Source: Rhizomucor pusillus
Lineage: Eukaryota; Mucoromycota; Mucoromycetes; Mucorales; Lichtheimiaceae
Length of the DNA stretch: 64,000 nucleotides
Reading direction: 5' to 3'
NCBI GenBank assembly: GCA_900175165.2
Contig: FWWN02000668.1
Span: 62,001-126,000 of the forward strand
The notes under the pieces are model-generated. The model was not told the origin of the DNA and did not search any database. It saw nothing but the letters and a program-made list of their open reading frames with translations. The position numbers and the translations under genes were made by a program. Shown in pieces: positions 1 through 10,013 of the stretch. Every line of letters begins with the position of its first letter. Positions within the stretch are counted from its first letter, which is position 1.

Positions 1-98
1 AGTGAAATTCCGGCGCACTGAAACTATTATCCAGTTGAGACGGGCGTACGTTTGTTTGTAAAAATCAGGACAAGTTTTGGACAATACATGAGGCTTTT

Positions 99-2551
99 TT
101 ATTGCATAGCTGGGGGACATTCTACCGGCTTCTGCCCCAGCGAACTTCTTGAATCTTTCCTTTGTAACTTGGGAGGTTGTTGCTGGCCACTATTATTGCT
201 CACATTACTTGCTGCCATCTTTGCTTTCATCTTTTTACGCTGCTTAGATTCGAACTCGTGCCAATCATCGCTGTCATTTAATAAACTGCAAAGTTTGTGA
301 GTATCCTGGGAAACCTACTTCTGATTAATTACAATCAACTTACTTGGCTGGAGCGTCCGGTGCCGGCTCTTCGGTCGTAAAATATGGATATTTCAATGCT
401 TCGGATGCCGATGGACGCTTCTGAGGATCCATGGCTAGCAAGGCTTCTAACAATTCAAGAGCACCAGGTGAAAGTACACTAGAGTACTTTCGTTTAGAAA
501 CGAAAATAATTATGATTGTTTTATGTTTCAATACCTTTCATACAGTTCCTTGAATTTGTTCTCATATTGCTCTTTGGGTCGAACCAATTCGTACCATGGC
601 AATTGCTTTACATCTGGCCAAGTTTCGGGTGTCGGCGTGCCCATTGTTTTATAAATAAGATCCAGCTGGTGTATTTCATCCGCTCCAGGGAAGATAGCCT
701 TGCCTGTAAAGAATTCCATCATAATGCATCTGTGGAACCAAATTTCAGTGTCAAAACTGCCCATTATCAACATATATGGTAATCTCTTTTTACCCCACGC
801 TCCATATATCTACAGCCGGACCGTATGCAGTGGCACCGAGTAATAGTTCTGGAGGCCGGTACCACAGTGTAATGACGCGATTGGTATAATCATGGCTAAG
901 ATTCTTTTGAAAGACTCGCGCCAGGCCAAAATCTGCAATTTTTAGCTCGCCCTTGTTGTTGACCAGTAAATTAGACCCTACAGCAATCGTATTACTATCA
1001 ATGGCTCAATGAAGTCTCCACCAATGTAAGTAAACCTTTCATATCCCTGTGAAGAACACCGTTGTTGTGTAAATATGCCAAGCCCTCGAGTACTTGTTTC
1101 ATGAGAGACTTCGCGTGAGAAGGTTGGAATTTGATGTTTGGATGTGTCAAGATGCCCGACAGATCGTGATCCATATACTCCATAACCATGTAGACGGAGC
1201 CTGCACGGTAAGACTAGCGTAAGCATAACGATAGATATTATTTTCTGCGCCGTTTTTACCTTTAGCGACCATGATTTGCTGCAATTCTACAATGTGCTTG
1301 TGTTTTAACCTTTGCAAAAGTTTGATTTCGCGCATAGCCGTAATGGGGAATCCATCCTTGTCATTTTTCATCCGTATCCGTTTAAGCGCCATGAGCTGGC
1401 CTGTTTTGCAATTTCGAGCCTTGTATACTTTTCTGTTGACATGCTCAGTAACATACGTATATGCTAACCTTTGTGACGTGTTTAATCACATACCCGTAAT
1501 TGCCCTCTCCCACCTGAGCGATCTTTTCAAACAGGGTCTCTGGATCATCCGGTATGCGGAATGGATAGCTCAGCTCATCCAGCACATCATCTGGCACCCC
1601 ACCAAATGGAATCTTCCGTCCAAACCGTCTTTCCTCTACGACTCCTGATTGTGAGGCTTTTTGCTGTTGTGATATAGTCGGAACTCGGGGTATATCTTCA
1701 GATTCCCGTTTACTAGGAGTCCACCGACTGGGACCAGTTGGCGTAGGTTGTGATGGTTGTTGCTGTTGTTGCTGATGCTGCGGCTGCGTTGCTTCCCCTG
1801 GTTGATGGGGCGGTACTATTGCAGACTCGTGGTGTTCATACGGTCGTTTCCTCCGTTCGTGCTGTTCTTGGGATGTTGTCCAGGATGATGTGTTGCGGGA
1901 GCTACTAGACCATTGTGGAGCCTTATCTTTATTGTAGCGATCCCAATGCGGGCCAGATGGCGATTTGGGTGGCGGATATCTTCTATCATCGCGATCATGA
2001 GAGGGACGACGATCGTCGCAACGGCTGTTGTAAGAACGATACTTGCGATCGTATGCGTAGTGTCTTCGTGACGTATCGTAGCTGTTCCGACTTCTTGAAT
2101 AGTACCTGCTGCTGCTGCTGTATCTACCAACACTCTTGCTTCTGCTCCTGCTTCTACTTTTACTTCTGCTTCGTGACCGCGAGCGTGAACGGGACCTGGT
2201 AGGTGAAGGAGAGTAGGAATATGATCTGGAACGTGAGCGCGATCGGGAGTAAGAGTATGACCGTGAGCGAGAGCGTCGGCGTCTTCTGCGATAATAGTCT
2301 CTGTCGTAGTTGTTGTAACGATCACGATCGTATCGACTGCGTGACCTTCGTCTGTATCTTTCGTCATTACTGCTGCTACTGTCATAGTCGTCAAGCAATT
2401 CGTCTCTGGATCGCTTTTCTCCTACTGATTTCGTCTCGTCGGCTCTGGACGTTGGCAGTTTGGACTGTACAGGCTTTGAAGGCGGTGGTGGAGCAGCCCC
2501 CGACGTAGGCAGCAGCCGCTCCAAACTCGGTTTCTTCAGTGATCGCCGCAA
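99..2551 (-). CDS. CTK1: RNA polymerase II CTD kinase, CDK12/Ctk1-like
   Basis: A cyclin-dependent kinase expected to phosphorylate Ser2 of the Pol II C-terminal domain in the nucleus during elongation. The model has seven exons (1494-2551, 1260-1432, 1036-1200, 794-977, 535-729, 344-478, 99-285) totalling 698 aa. Residues about 40-150 form an Arg/Ser/Tyr-rich RS-like region, followed by a Gln/Pro stretch. The kinase domain starts near residue 337 with GEGNYGKVYKAR, which forms only after splicing. PITAMRE (cyclin-binding helix), HRDMKGSN and DFGLAR are all present, so the kinase looks active. The C-terminal tail is Lys-rich. The RS-like N-terminus and the phrase before the kinase favour CDK12/Lsk1/Ctk1 over CDK9/Bur1. 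It is divergent from the RING gene at 3023. Confidence 0.9.
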
Positions 2552-3022
2552 TGTGGGCTATTTACGTTGGGGTGAGGGTAGGGTGTCAAAAGATGTTAAA
2601 AGTCCAACAGCTGAGTGTGTTCCAGCAAATTTTCGTCCGAACTTGTTCTCCACAACCTTGGATGATTTCCCACAAATCAAAACTCTGCAAGCTAAACTCG
2701 ACAGCGTAATCTTTCGATCTACGTAGGATGCAACATTGGATGCAATTGGACTGAAAATACGGAATCATAAGCTGGAGTAATTGCAGGTACACATTTTCCA
2801 TTGCATTGCAGGATCTGCAAAAGCCATCAAACTGTAATATGTGCTTTATTCAGTAGAAGCCTTTGAAATGTATTCTTAGAAACAAAGGAATAGATATCTT
2901 GAAGAAACTGGTTATGTCTGTTGCAGTGAGAAAGTGCAAAGATGACCTTTTTGCTGCGGAGCATGCTGATGTTGGAGTTGAGAAGAGAATTTCAAATTCA
3001 TGCAAAAATATTTGCCTTTTTC
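2552..3022. promoter_or_regulatory. Shared intergenic region between divergent CTD kinase and RNF10-like genes
   Basis: About 470 bp with no supportable ORF. It lies between two start codons pointing away from each other, so it must hold both 5' UTRs and promoters. No clear TATA box or other named element was recognised. Confidence 0.5.
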
Positions 3023-4798
3023 ATGTCTGATTCCAACGCTGCTGGTGCTGGTTCGTTATAGAGTAAAGCGACAACTGATCTTATGCTCAAAGCTGGGCCC
3101 TAGATCCTTCGCGGTCTCGACGCCTTCGCAAGAAAAGAAAGGAGAAATCACTCAATCACCTGCTAAACTTTTCCCTCCCCCATCGGACGCCCGTCGGTCC
3201 ATCGCCTCACGTTCTGCCGTACCGATCGTCGCCAGTGTCATACAAGCCTTATAAGAGGGAACAGTTTGTGAATGCAAAGTGAGTTTCTTCTTTTGGAAAG
3301 CACTTGATATCTCGATGTGGTTTGTACTAAACACACACAATCTGTATATAGTTTTCGATTTCTACTCAAACCTTCGGGCGACTATGGTTCCCACGACGCT
3401 GATCCAGACGCAATATTCGACTGGAATGCTATCGAACAAGTGGTAAAATGTTTAATGTAAAGAACCATTGCTCTCCCATGTAGTTAACATTCTTGTGCTT
3501 GCCTTGTCGCAGGTTATCCACGAGTCGCAGTCATCCGGATGCCCTATCTGCTTATCAGAACCGTTGGCCGGCCGCGTCGCCCGCTGCGGTCATACATTTT
3601 GTCTTCCATGTATCTTGAGATACTTTGAACTAGGCGAGAAGGATTGTCCTATCTGTGGATATGACATTGAAAGTGTTTCTGATTTGAGAAGCCTCAAGAT
3701 ACTGCCCTGCCCGTTGGATATCAAGCCGGGCACACGGATGCGGTTCACGCTCGTGCATCGCAGAGGTGGATTTATGCTGGCGTTACCTGTAGAAGCAAGC
3801 GACAACCAGCAACAGCAACAGCAGATACCTTGGAACGATGCACCGTTTGCAATGGAGTTCGCGCGCTACATGCTTGCCCGGCCGAAATATATCCGCAATG
3901 AATACGAGCGTGAGGAACAAGAGCTTCGCGCATCCTTGGAACGACTCGAAATCGACGATAATAAAGCGACGCCTGGAGACAACGCAGCCGTTGACGAATC
4001 TGAAATGGTGTCGCTTGCAGCTGGCTTGGCGATTTTGGATGAAATGAAGCAAGATATACCCCAAGATGGACGCAGATTTAACCATCGCAGTGGTAGCATA
4101 GATGATAACAATGCTGCTCACGGCGGCGATGAGAATTCTTTAGCAGACTATTACTTTTACCAGGCTGCGGACGGACGAACTGCCTTCCTTGAACCACGAT
4201 GTATAAAAATTCTCAAGCATACATTTGGAGATTATCGCGATTTTCCGCCTAGTATCGAGAGCACTGTAAATGAATGCTTCGAAGAGATCTTGACAGAGGT
4301 ATAGCATCTGCGACAAGAGCAATTTACATGTGGCAATTATTGACACGATATAATAATTCTTAGGAATCTAGAAAGAGAAAAAAGTATCTAGGACATTTAC
4401 CGACTGGATGCGGTGTGTCGTTTGTTGACATTGCTCTGGAAGGCATCGTACCTAAAGAGGTGCTTGAAGCGTTCCCAAAACCAACCGTCGATACACCCAA
4501 AGCAACGACATCATCAAACACTGCAAATACAGAAACTAGACAAGAAGAAGAAAAGGACACAATCGAATCTCTGCCACGTCTTGATGAAAGCCAATTCTCC
4601 GACGAGGAAGCATTGCTCGAATATGTTCTCAAAATATCCGCTCAGGAATCAGGAACACAGGCAGACATCCATGAAGGAACCGAGGATATCCACGAAGAGT
4701 ATTACGACGGCAGCTGGTCTGACGATGACGATGATTATGATGACGAGGAAGCGTTTTATTACTACCAAGACAAAACAAGTCGAAATAGAGGACGATGA
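3023..4798 (+). CDS. RNF10/Mag2-like RING-finger E3 ubiquitin ligase
   Basis: Five exons (3023-3050, 3104-3278, 3352-3442, 3513-4298, 4364-4798) give 504 aa. A C3HC4 RING lies at about residues 105-145 (CPICLSEP, CGHTFCLPCI, CPICGYD). It is preceded by the basic segment and the FLLKPSGDY / VIHESQ region typical of RNF10 and yeast Mag2. In those proteins the ligase acts with ribosome quality control or repair pathways, ubiquitinating 40S proteins in the cytoplasm; the function here is inferred from that family. The C-terminal part is acidic (Asp/Glu-rich) and low in complexity. The first exon is only 28 nt; the start at 3023 is chosen because it splices in frame, but an upstream start cannot be excluded. 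The 3' end converges on the next gene with a 54 bp gap. Confidence 0.85.
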
Positions 4799-4852
4799 AC
4801 AGGATGACTTCAGAAAAACATTTAAAGATAAAACTTTTTCTCTTTTTGTACA

Positions 4853-5860
4853 TTACAAGCTCTTGCTGCTCCCGGACGGTCGGAGCCATTGACTGCTGCT
4901 GTTGTGTAAATGGCTTTTCTGGAGCGCGTCTCTTGCCAAAGCAACGTGACTCGGCAGCGTCGCATTCTTTTCATATGTTGGTACAGGTGGTACATGGATG
5001 GTATTATTGGTAACAGGCGATAACGTAAGGGGCTGGACGGTTTCGGATGACGAAGTCGATGACGGGAGCACGTCCGGTGAATCTGGATAGTCTTGCATGC
5101 TGTACAACCGTCCCCGCTGTTTTCTCTGCTGCTGCTGCTTCTTCTCCCACAACGCTACTTCATCCACGCCGCGTTTCCGGATAGGATCTTGCAAAATATC
5201 GCTTCGATTGACCAGCGTAAGCGGGGACGTTTCCAAGGGAACAAACGTGCTAGAGATGGGTTGGTCGTCATCTTGATGATTAGCAGCAGAGTGGCGGTGA
5301 TGGTGGTGGTGGTTTCGAAAATATTGTCTTAACCTTGCTGGCATGGGTTCCTGGACAATGGATTGTTGGCGCTGCTGCATCCACGCTCCTCCTGCTCTTT
5401 GATTCGACTTTGCTGCTACTGCTTCGTGGTCTCCAACTGTGTTCGCTGTATCATCAAAGTTATATTGATACCGCCGTCCTGCCTTGAAGAAACGGTATCC
5501 CAAGAAACATAGCATGAACAGAACAGTTAGTAATCCAATGACAGCAAAGACTCCCAAAAATGGCAGGAGCTGATGTAGCCTGTGCGTCCATGGATCATCG
5601 TGATGGGTAATAGGCGGGACATTACTGGGAGGTATCTCCTGCTGCGATGATGTATCAGGTGATGTTATCGATGCTGATGCTGCTGCTTGTAATAGACTAT
5701 CGGCGGCGGATTCAATGGTGGTATATACAACATCGGTGAAAGTTACAGTGACCGGCGGCAGGGAAAAACGTGATGATTGCTGCAACGAGAGAGAGGCGGT
5801 GCTGTGAGGTGCAAGCTGCTGGGATGATGCTGCTGCTGCTGTTACTGCACTGCTGCTCAT
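4853..5860 (-). CDS. Single-pass membrane protein of unknown function
   Basis: An uninterrupted 335-codon frame from ATG at 5860. The first ~110 residues are Ser/Thr/Ala/Gln-rich with no Cys, compatible with an exposed domain. One strong transmembrane segment follows (PFLGVFAVIGLLTVLFML region, about residues 99-121), then basic RFFKAGRR and a long Gln/His/Ser-rich tail. The layout (Ser/Thr-rich outside, one helix, basic stop-transfer, disordered tail) resembles fungal wall-stress sensor or Mid2-like proteins. No classical signal peptide or Cys-rich WSC domain is present, so that is only a loose analogy. I do not recognise a family. Confidence 0.6.
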   Translation of the reverse strand: MSSSAVTAAAASSQQLAPHSTASLSLQQSSRFSLPPVTVTFTDVVYTTIESAADSLLQAAASASITSPDTSSQQEIPPSNVPPITHHDDPWTHRLHQLLPFLGVFAVIGLLTVLFMLCFLGYRFFKAGRRYQYNFDDTANTVGDHEAVAAKSNQRAGGAWMQQRQQSIVQEPMPARLRQYFRNHHHHHRHSAANHQDDDQPISSTFVPLETSPLTLVNRSDILQDPIRKRGVDEVALWEKKQQQQRKQRGRLYSMQDYPDSPDVLPSSTSSSETVQPLTLSPVTNNTIHVPPVPTYEKNATLPSHVALARDALQKSHLHNSSSQWLRPSGSSKSL

Positions 5861-6163
5861 TTGCGCGAAAAAAGATTAAAAAGGACAAAATGTCAGAGAG
5901 CGAAGGAATCCTTCGCAGCAAGGAATTCGGCTCTGGACAGGTTCACAACAATTGATCGTTACAATTAAAGCCAATGTAGCAAACTGGACTTCGATGTTAA
6001 TAATAAAAAAAAGAATGATGTTTTTACAAAAGAACAAAAAAACTAAATGATGAGAAGATTGTACAATAAAACACGGACGGGAATGAGATGAGACAAGTTG
6101 AGACAATATACATAAGGAATAAGAGAAAAAAGGAGGATAGAATAGTTTTGCTCTTTTTAAAAG

Positions 6164-8249
6164 TTATGCTCTACTTTTTTGCTTGGAATCGGCAGTGCTG
6201 CTGCTGGATGACGAGCTACCACCACTGCTTTCTTCGACGTTGGATGACTGTGAAGCCTTGCCACTTGACTGGCCGCACTCAGCCGGTAGGATCTCGATGA
6301 CAGATCCTTCAGATTCCAAAGCTACGTTTTGGGGCGCTGGTGCTGTTTCGTTCTTGGTAGGTCGGATTTCAATCTTTTGCAAATGAATATTGCCTGTTTC
6401 TTTCGGCTGGCTGTAGTCCAGAACAGGCTCTTCAATGAGATTGGGAACGCCCTTGACAACGGTGCGGTCACCGCCGACGAGGAACATCTTCTTGATGCGT
6501 CGCAAAGCGCCCTTCTTGGACTTAGTCGATGCTGCTGCTTGATGGATGCTTTGGCCATCTACAGTGCTAGCACGTCGCATTTCTTCTTCCCACTGGATGT
6601 ATCCGTAGGCACGTTCACCCATCTGGGCCCAGTCGGTACCGATATGTTCAGCGTGATCATCGAGACGGAGCTTCATGCAAGGAATGCGGTTGATGATAAC
6701 GAGCATGATGTATGTGACGACGAACGACCAGCCGGAGACAGCAGCGATCATTGCAAGTTGAATAGGCACCTGGACCCAGTGTCCATCAAGCCAACCGCCG
6801 ATCTGAATCTCGTCTTCAGGTGTACCTTCCGGCATGCCCAGACCAATGATGTAGCGTTCTGCAAAAACGCCGGTCAATACAAGGCCAACGAGACCTCCAA
6901 TGTAGTGGACAGTAAAGACATCCAAAGCATCGTCAAAATGGTACTTGTGCTTGTATCGAACAGCATAGTTGCAAGCAATAGAGCCAAGGAGACCGAACAA
7001 CAATGCGCTGCTCGGTGAGACGTAACCGGAACCGGGCGTAACCGTAGCAAGACCAGCAACGACGCCGGTGCAAAGACCAACAACACTCCACTTGCGAGAG
7101 TAAAAATAGTCCATGAGCACCCAGACAACGGCGGCGACGCAGGCAGCGAGGTGGGTAGCTACAAGCGAATTGGCAGCGCGAGCGTTGGCAGCAAGTGCAC
7201 TGCCAGCGTTGAATGCAAACCAGCCGAACCACAAAAAGGCCAAACCGATGTAAACAAAGGAAACGTTGTGAGGAGTGTTGTTCTTTTCGTCATAGTCCTT
7301 TCGTTTGCCGAGCACCATGGCGTAAGCAACGGCTGCGAGACCACTTGAAGCGTGGACAGTGGCACCGCCAGCGTAGTCCATTGCACCAAGTTTGTAGAGC
7401 CATCCGTTGGGGTTCCATACCCAGCAAGTGATGATATCTGAGGAAGGAGGAGAAAGAGAGAGAATGGGTCAGAATGTTTGCTTGCTTGCTTGTTTTTCTT
7501 TAACGACGGCACACTTACCATAAACCAGGGTGGTCCAAATGAAAATAAAGATAATAGCCGGTCCCAGCTACATAACGCAGAATAAAATTCAATGTTTGTT
7601 CCTAAACATACAACGATAAATGTTGTATAACTTACCGACATGCGCTCAGCGGCAGCGCCAAAGGCCAAAGCTGGAGTCAAGCAAGCAAACATTGCCTGGA
7701 AAATCATGTAGATAGTGGCAGGGATGGTCTGGCCTTCGAAAGCCGGTTTCATGCCGAGACCACGCATCAAAAAGTGGGCTAGAATAATGACAATAATAAT
7801 AATTGTTAATGTACCGCACTTGGCAGCTTTTTTTCCTGTGCTATTAGCAACTTACTGTGATCGCCAATGAATGCGTTTGCATTCGGAGAAAATGTCAGTG
7901 AGTAACCAATTAGATACCACTATAGTAAAAATTTTCTGGCTGTCAGCGAATATTGAAAGATAAAGCCGGTGCCACCGGGATCTAATAACGAACCTGGAAG
8001 GATACAACGGCAACGCAAAGCATGGTCAGATACATCAGCGACAATGCATTCTTTGCGCGAGCAAGACCCGCGTAGAACAGACCCAAAGCCGGAGTCTACG
8101 TAAACCATTTTGCTTAGAGTTAATAATTTACAAAGGACTACGAAAAGTAAAGTTATGAACAGTACCATGAGGAACACCAGCGTGGTGCACATCATTGTCC
8201 AGGCTGTGTCACCAGAATCAATTGTGTAGGAAGCTGATGAATCGGCCAT
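6164..8249 (-). CDS. Ammonium transporter, Amt/Mep family
   Basis: Six exons (8166-8249, 7994-8095, 7856-7919, 7636-7778, 7519-7567, 6164-7437) give 571 aa. The protein takes up ammonium across the plasma membrane through eleven expected helices. Family landmarks include FYAGLARAKNALS, the conserved Asp in MDYAGG, and the pore twin histidines in GATVHASSG and FTVHYIGG. Having His rather than Glu at the first site places it with AmtB/Mep2-type channels, the class that includes nitrogen sensors in fungi. The cytosolic tail of about 170 residues is long and ends in a Ser/Gly-rich run, a likely site of regulation. The upstream region carries several GATA boxes (separate entry), consistent with nitrogen control. 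Confidence 0.94.
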
Positions 8250-8466
8250 CGTCGTCGTTGTCGTCGTCGAGTTTTGTTTTGTTGCGTGTGAGGGGGGAAG
8301 GGTGGTTGTGGATATTTATATACGTATGATTTGTTTCTTCCACGAGTTCAAATGCGTGGTGGAGACGTGCGTTTTGTAGCACGAAGGGTTTAAATACAAT
8401 AGAAAAAAATAAAAGTAGAGGAGGGGAAAAAATAAAGAGAAAGGGTAAGGTGCGTATGTATGCGCT

Positions 8467-8590
8467 GATAAGAAATGCTGGCACTGATAAGGACGACGGC
8501 AGCCGATAACGATAGCTGATTCGGGTGGCGGAGATCAAGCTTTACCAACCACGCTCCTCGATCCCGCGGATGATATGGTAGATAGCGATA
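8467..8590. promoter_or_regulatory. Cluster of GATA boxes upstream of ammonium transporter
   Basis: GATAAG occurs at 8467-8472 and 8486-8491, GATAA at 8505-8509, and further GATA cores at 8511-8514 and around 8576-8590. They lie 220-340 bp upstream of the transporter ATG (8249). In fungi, AreA/NIT2/Gln3-type GATA factors bind such sites to activate ammonium permeases under nitrogen limitation. The match is direct; the regulatory role is inference. Confidence 0.55.
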
Positions 8591-10013
8591 TGATGCGCGA
8601 TATGATGAACAGAGGGAAAACAGAGATCGTTTCCCAGGAGATGTCATGTGCTTGTCAAAACGTCAACGTTTTGCAGAAAAGAGAGAAATGTGAGCACTTC
8701 AGGGCTATGAACAGGATGATGATGGTAGCGAGGCTCCTCGAAAGTATATGAATGCATGTGCTACGCTGAGGAGTATATTATAAACCCCTCAAGCGGACCC
8801 GGACTCACATGTCAGGAAAACCGTGTCAAGGTATCGTCCCGATCACTTTCGATCGTCCCGCGTTTTGTCCATTCTGGGACGTTACCAACGCTTCTACATC
8901 CTGGGAATTGATATCTCTTCTGCTATCTTTTCATTCCCCATTTGGGGCAGCAGAAGAATAAATTGTAAAGTTCCAGAAGAAATCGAAGCTTTAGATCACT
9001 TATATTCGTCTACTATTATACACTTCTTGGATGTCTCAAGCACGGATGTAGCAGCCTACGAGTCAAACAGCGTTAGCGGCTTGCCATGTGGAAACGTCTG
9101 TTCCATACGATGGTGATCAGCAATCTAATGTCTTTTCTGCTTTGGCACCTTTTGATGAGTGATGAGAGGAAGACTACGCGAATGTGTGAAAAAGGAAATG
9201 CGACTGAATAAGGTGGGTCAACAACCAAGCCTTGAGTTCAGATAGTCCTTAATCCATAGCAGATAGAAAATCAGAAATCAGCAGCATATGCATCAGCCAG
9301 CGTTTGCTCGGATAAACGTGCAGGAGCGAGTCACCCTTTTTCCTCCCTGTTTGCCCATTTAAACGATATCTCCCCTTTTCCTTCCCTGGGTATGAAATCT
9401 TAAGCCACGGGTTCCAGGATTATATATGTACAGTAGGCCTTTTTCCCGATTCAACCAACAACTCTGAATAACTCGAGAGTTTGCAACAGATCTTTGCTTG
9501 GCCCGAGTATTCCTATGCTAAATGTAGATTCGTCCTCATTTGTGTCGTTTAACTCTGCTGTCGCAGTAAGCAATGTTAACAGCGGAGGCAAAATGCTACA
9601 TTGCAATTGCGACAAAGATCAGAGGTACATACACTGTACAAGTCAACACAGGATATTGTCCGTTGTAGCCCAAAGAGGCAATTCCCCCGTGATTAATACC
9701 ATAAATATAGCGTTAAATACATTTTATATCCTCTGACGGATACTGGCTCTATATCCCCATGTACGGTCTGCGAATATAGATGAAATACATATATTTGCGG
9801 AGAAGCAAGCTCAACAATGGGCCGTTCCGAGGTCTTCCTCGCACCAGTGTGAATAACTCACGGCGAGCTAAACCTGCAATGGCAAATGCCACTGTGTGAC
9901 ATTGATAAGATCACCGCGTTTTGTCATGAAGGTAGCAGCAAGTTGAATTTCACAAAGCATAGCCAAAGAGTTTTTTTAATATTACTATTATGTTGTTATC
10001 ATTTGTATGTAGT
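8591..10013. other. Long intergenic region, no gene recognised
   Basis: About 1.4 kb between the transporter promoter and the 3' end of the GH3-GNAT gene. It holds short ORFs (8823-9116, 9494-9736) without homology that I recognise, and a TATA-like run near 9421. I see no supportable gene. Confidence 0.4.

Noticed and set aside
245..262. GATTCGAACTC, a tRNA B-box-like string
   Set aside because: It lies in the last coding exon of the CTD kinase; no A box or cloverleaf partner is present.
1816..2394. 192-codon minus-strand ORF rich in Thr, Ala and Asp
   Set aside because: It is an alternative frame of the Arg/Ser repeat region of the CTD kinase.
8823..9116. 97-codon ORF upstream of the ammonium transporter
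   Set aside because: No recognisable family, no splice support, and no protein-like pattern; treated as chance.
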